7,022 nucleotides of DNA from an uncultured Coriobacteriaceae bacterium (lineage in GTDB: Bacteria > Actinomycetota > Coriobacteriia > Coriobacteriales > Atopobiaceae). The stretch is taken from NCBI GenBank assembly GCA_902772085.1, contig CACXZL010000082.1, positions 1-7,022 on the forward strand, in the 5' to 3' direction. Within the stretch, counting starts at the first letter, position 1, and the number at the start of each line of letters is the position of its first letter. This document shows positions 5,928 to 7,022 of the stretch, piece after piece. A model generated the notes under the pieces. That model searched no databases. It was not told the origin of the DNA and saw nothing but the letters and a program-made list of their open reading frames with translations. Made by a program: the position numbers and the translations under genes.

Positions 5928-6389
5928 GTGTACGCTCTCGCCGCGGTGCTCGCCCCCGTGTACACTTCTCGTCCGAGAACGTTCCCTGTCGTGCGCACTC
6001 TCGCCGCGCCCCCAGCCACCGCGTACACTTTCCGCCATGTAACGGTCTCTACCGCGCGCACTCTGGGCGCCCGCTCGCCCGCCGTGTACACTTCCCGGCA
6101 CGCAACGGTCCCTACCGTGAACACTTTTCGGCATCCCCGGCCAAGACGGCGCGCACCGTGCACGATTTCCGTCCCGAACGGTTCCCTGCCGTGTACACAA
6201 AGGGGCCAGCATTGTACACGGTAGGGGGTCTCCCGTGATGGAATGTGCGCACGGTGGGGGTGTTGTTTGCCGTTTGCGATTTCCGTCACGGAACGTTCCC
6301 TACCGCGTACACTCTCGCCGCGGTGCCCGCCCGCCATGTAGGCTCTCCGTCTGTGAGCGTTCCTTCCCCGTGTAAACAACCGGCCAAGA
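5928..6389 (+). repeat. Degenerate tandem array with alternating 33- and 30-base units (63-base period)
   Basis: GTGTAC-like boxes begin at 5928, 5958, 5991, 6021, 6054, 6084, 6117, 6158, 6191, 6272, 6305, 6336 and 6370. The first seven are spaced 30, 33, 30, 33, 30, 33; later gaps are 41, 33, 81, 33, 31 and 34. Two unit types alternate. Type 1 (starts 5958, 6021, 6084, 6158, 6272, 6336) follows the box with ACTTTCCG-YCACG and then AACGGTCCCTACC. Type 2 (5928, 5991, 6054, 6305) follows it with CTCTCGCCGCGGTGC and a C-rich end; 5935-5955 and 6312-6332 differ at one base of 21. Many boxes are near-palindromic (GTGTACAC). Type-1 units end in a dyad with the next box (ACGGT-CCCT-ACCGT at 6105-6118). 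Weaker matches may extend left to 5861. Units at 6117 and 6370 share CCGGCCAAGA (6137-6146, 6380-6389). Function is unknown; possibilities are an intergenic repeat family, a protein-binding array or a structured RNA. Confidence 0.75.
6156..6254. repeat. Inverted repeat unit forming a long imperfect hairpin within the array
   Basis: The unit at 6213-6254 is in the opposite orientation to the rest. Read on the minus strand it starts GTGCGCAC and reaches its next box, GTGTAC, exactly 33 bases later, as in a type-1 unit. Together with 6156-6197 it forms two 42-base arms around a 15-base loop (6198-6212). By direct comparison 29 of 42 positions pair, and six more would be G-U pairs in a + strand RNA. 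The innermost nine pairs (CCGTGTACA with TGTACACGG) are perfect. Confidence 0.65.
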
Positions 6390-6408
6390 AGCGTGCGGCG
6401 CGAAGACT

Positions 6409-6433
6409 GTCGGTCCCTGAAGCGGGGTCCGAC
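6409..6433. repeat. Stem-loop at the right edge of the array
   Basis: GTCGG (6409-6413) pairs with CCGAC (6429-6433), and CCC (6415-6417) with GGG (6425-6427) across one T-T mismatch, around a seven-base loop. It contains the same GTCCCTGAA found just after ispG. No U-tract follows. It is the last element that looks like the high-GC host sequence before the composition break. Confidence 0.4.
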
Positions 6434-6454
6434 CTCTCGCGTGCCTACAAGTCT

Positions 6455-6463
6455 GCAAATTGC
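6455..6463. other. Approximate junction between high-GC host sequence and foreign-like sequence
   Basis: Left of here the sequence is GC-rich array with hairpins; right of here it is moderate-GC coding sequence with GAA-, ATC- and CTG-rich codon use and a protein fragment that starts in mid-domain. The exact base is uncertain by perhaps 20. No inverted-repeat end, target duplication, integrase or tRNA gene is visible to explain an insertion, which favours an assembly join or an old recombination scar. Confidence 0.45.
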
Positions 6464-6466
6464 TTC

Positions 6467-7022
6467 ATGCGTCCGTCCTGCCGCGACTTCTATATCGATG
6501 ATGAGACAGAATATCTTGTGGAAGTAATCGACACATGGAACATTCTGATCCGCAAAGCCGGAATCCATAAGGGACATTTCCGCATCCAGCTGCCGGCAAG
6601 ACCGTACATTGCCGTACGTCTGCGCCGTCCTTCGGAAGAGGATTATCTTGAACCGCTCGAGGATGAAAGCGTTCTGGATATCGTGAAGGAAACCGAACCG
6701 GAAACAGTCGCCGAAGAAGTTGTTGAAACTGTTGCGGAGGCGGCTGAAGAAGTCAGCACGGAAGCAGAAGGACAGCTCAATCTCTTCGAAGATATCGAAG
6801 AACTGACAGTTGATGAAGACGACTTCGAATTCACTGCTGAAGAACCGGCAGTTACAGCAGCACCGCTGCCGGAAGACAGCATGAGTCTGAATATGGACGA
6901 GATCGATCTCAGCCTGCCGGCGGAGGAAAACGATACCGAGATCCTTGACGACATTCCTTCTTCACCGCTCACAAAGACAGCAGAAATGAGTCTGACCAAT
7001 TCCGATCTGTACAAAGAAGGAC
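6467..7022 (+). CDS. Partial protein: C-terminal glycosidase-like (DUF5605-type) domain plus acidic tail; open at window end
   Basis: The frame is open from base 6239 to 7022. I list it from the ATG at 6467, but this is probably an internal Met, not a start: no ribosome binding site precedes it, and the family-like sequence seems to begin just before it. Residues 1-54 (FYIDDETEYLVEVIDTWN, then KGHFRIQLPARPYIAVRLR) resemble the last beta-sandwich strands of glycosidases that end in a DUF5605 domain; this is recognition from memory. Residues 57-185 are low-complexity and acidic: 44 Asp/Glu against three Lys and no Arg, rich in Ala, Val, Thr and Pro. Such proteins normally end soon after the PY-A-R strand, so the tail is unusual. 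Glu codons are about 26 GAA to 7 GAG, opposite to the operon genes. A 5'-truncated foreign gene or a chimeric contig fits best. Confidence 0.5.
   Translation, partial: MRPSCRDFYIDDETEYLVEVIDTWNILIRKAGIHKGHFRIQLPARPYIAVRLRRPSEEDYLEPLEDESVLDIVKETEPETVAEEVVETVAEAAEEVSTEAEGQLNLFEDIEELTVDEDDFEFTAEEPAVTAAPLPEDSMSLNMDEIDLSLPAEENDTEILDDIPSSPLTKTAEMSLTNSDLYKEG

Larger units (their letters stand above)
5814..6463. other. Gene-free, repeat-rich region after ispG
   Basis: About 650 bases without a convincing gene. Open frames exist on both strands because the dominant repeat period (63) is a multiple of three and stop codons are rare in this GC-rich sequence, but none has a ribosome binding site or a recognisable protein, and the minus-strand frames run into ispG or across the composition break. 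It holds two short CCCT-type hairpins at its edges and a tandem array between them (separate entries). I see no tRNA, rRNA or clear promoter. Confidence 0.7.

Noticed and set aside
5160..6212. 350-residue minus-strand open frame antisense to ispG
   Set aside because: It is a shadow of ispG and the array; its composition is Arg/His/Gly-rich and it shows no domain. The 1927-2994 and 3717-5012 minus frames are rejected for the same reason as shadows of dxr and rseP/ispG.
5915..6238. Plus-strand open frames through the array (also 5859-6224) as possible tandem-repeat proteins
   Set aside because: Alternative frames are equally open, there is no Shine-Dalgarno sequence, the inverted unit would destroy the protein repeat, and base conservation lies in palindromic boxes instead of following codon positions.
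5928..6389. CRISPR array
   Set aside because: The regular spacing looks CRISPR-like, but the sequence between boxes is itself repeated, two unit types alternate, one unit is inverted, and no cas gene is present. There are no unique spacers.
5867..6577. 236-residue minus-strand open frame with 21-residue internal repeats (REVYTAGERAPRVRAV-like)
   Set aside because: The repeats follow from the 63-base DNA period, which keeps every frame in register. The frame starts inside the foreign-looking segment and crosses the composition break, has no ribosome binding site, and several units (41-, 81-, 31- and 34-base gaps) break the period.
6643..7014. Serine-rich minus-strand open frame opposite the acidic tail
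   Set aside because: GAA/GAC-rich coding sequence reads as Ser/Thr-rich on the opposite strand; this is a composition shadow.

Overview
The window carries a high-GC bacterial operon for cell-envelope lipid and isoprenoid synthesis, all on the + strand: the 3' end of frr (ribosome recycling factor), then uppS, cdsA, dxr, a site-2 protease of the RseP/RasP family, and ispG. The high GC content, strong preference for GAG over GAA, GTG/TTG starts, the gene order and the style of the proteins suggest an actinobacterium of the class Coriobacteriia (Olsenella/Atopobium-like). That placement is my inference from memory of such genomes, not a search result.

Layout. 1-255: C-terminal 84 codons of frr. 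256-410: a 155-base gap with three inverted repeats in a row, two of them perfect (14-bp stem at 308-344; 18-bp palindrome at 371-388). 411-5813: five genes packed end to end. uppS/cdsA and cdsA/dxr overlap by GTGA, dxr/rseP by ATGA, and ispG starts on the base after the rseP stop. 5814 to about 6455: no convincing gene, but a degenerate tandem array in which GTGTAC-like boxes recur at alternating 33- and 30-base steps (63-base period), including one unit in inverted orientation that makes a long imperfect hairpin. About 6455-7022: base composition and codon use switch abruptly (Glu codons 26 GAA to 7 GAG, against 1 to 11 in the frr fragment). The reading frame here looks like the C-terminal end of a DUF5605-type glycosidase followed by a long acidic tail, open to the window end. 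It looks foreign to the rest, either horizontally acquired or, at least as likely, a chimeric assembly joined at the edge of the repeat array.

How the genes work together. Dxr (second step of the MEP pathway) and IspG (a late step) help make isopentenyl diphosphate. UppS polymerises it to undecaprenyl diphosphate, precursor of the lipid carrier for peptidoglycan and other wall polymers. CdsA makes CDP-diacylglycerol for phospholipids. The RseP-type intramembrane protease acts in the same membrane, typically in envelope-stress or regulated proteolysis. Overlapping stops and starts imply translational coupling from uppS to ispG.

Most worth a second look: the 33/30-base array with its inverted copy, the helical winged-helix-like insertion in the RseP protein, the palindrome cluster between frr and uppS, and the composition break near 6455.
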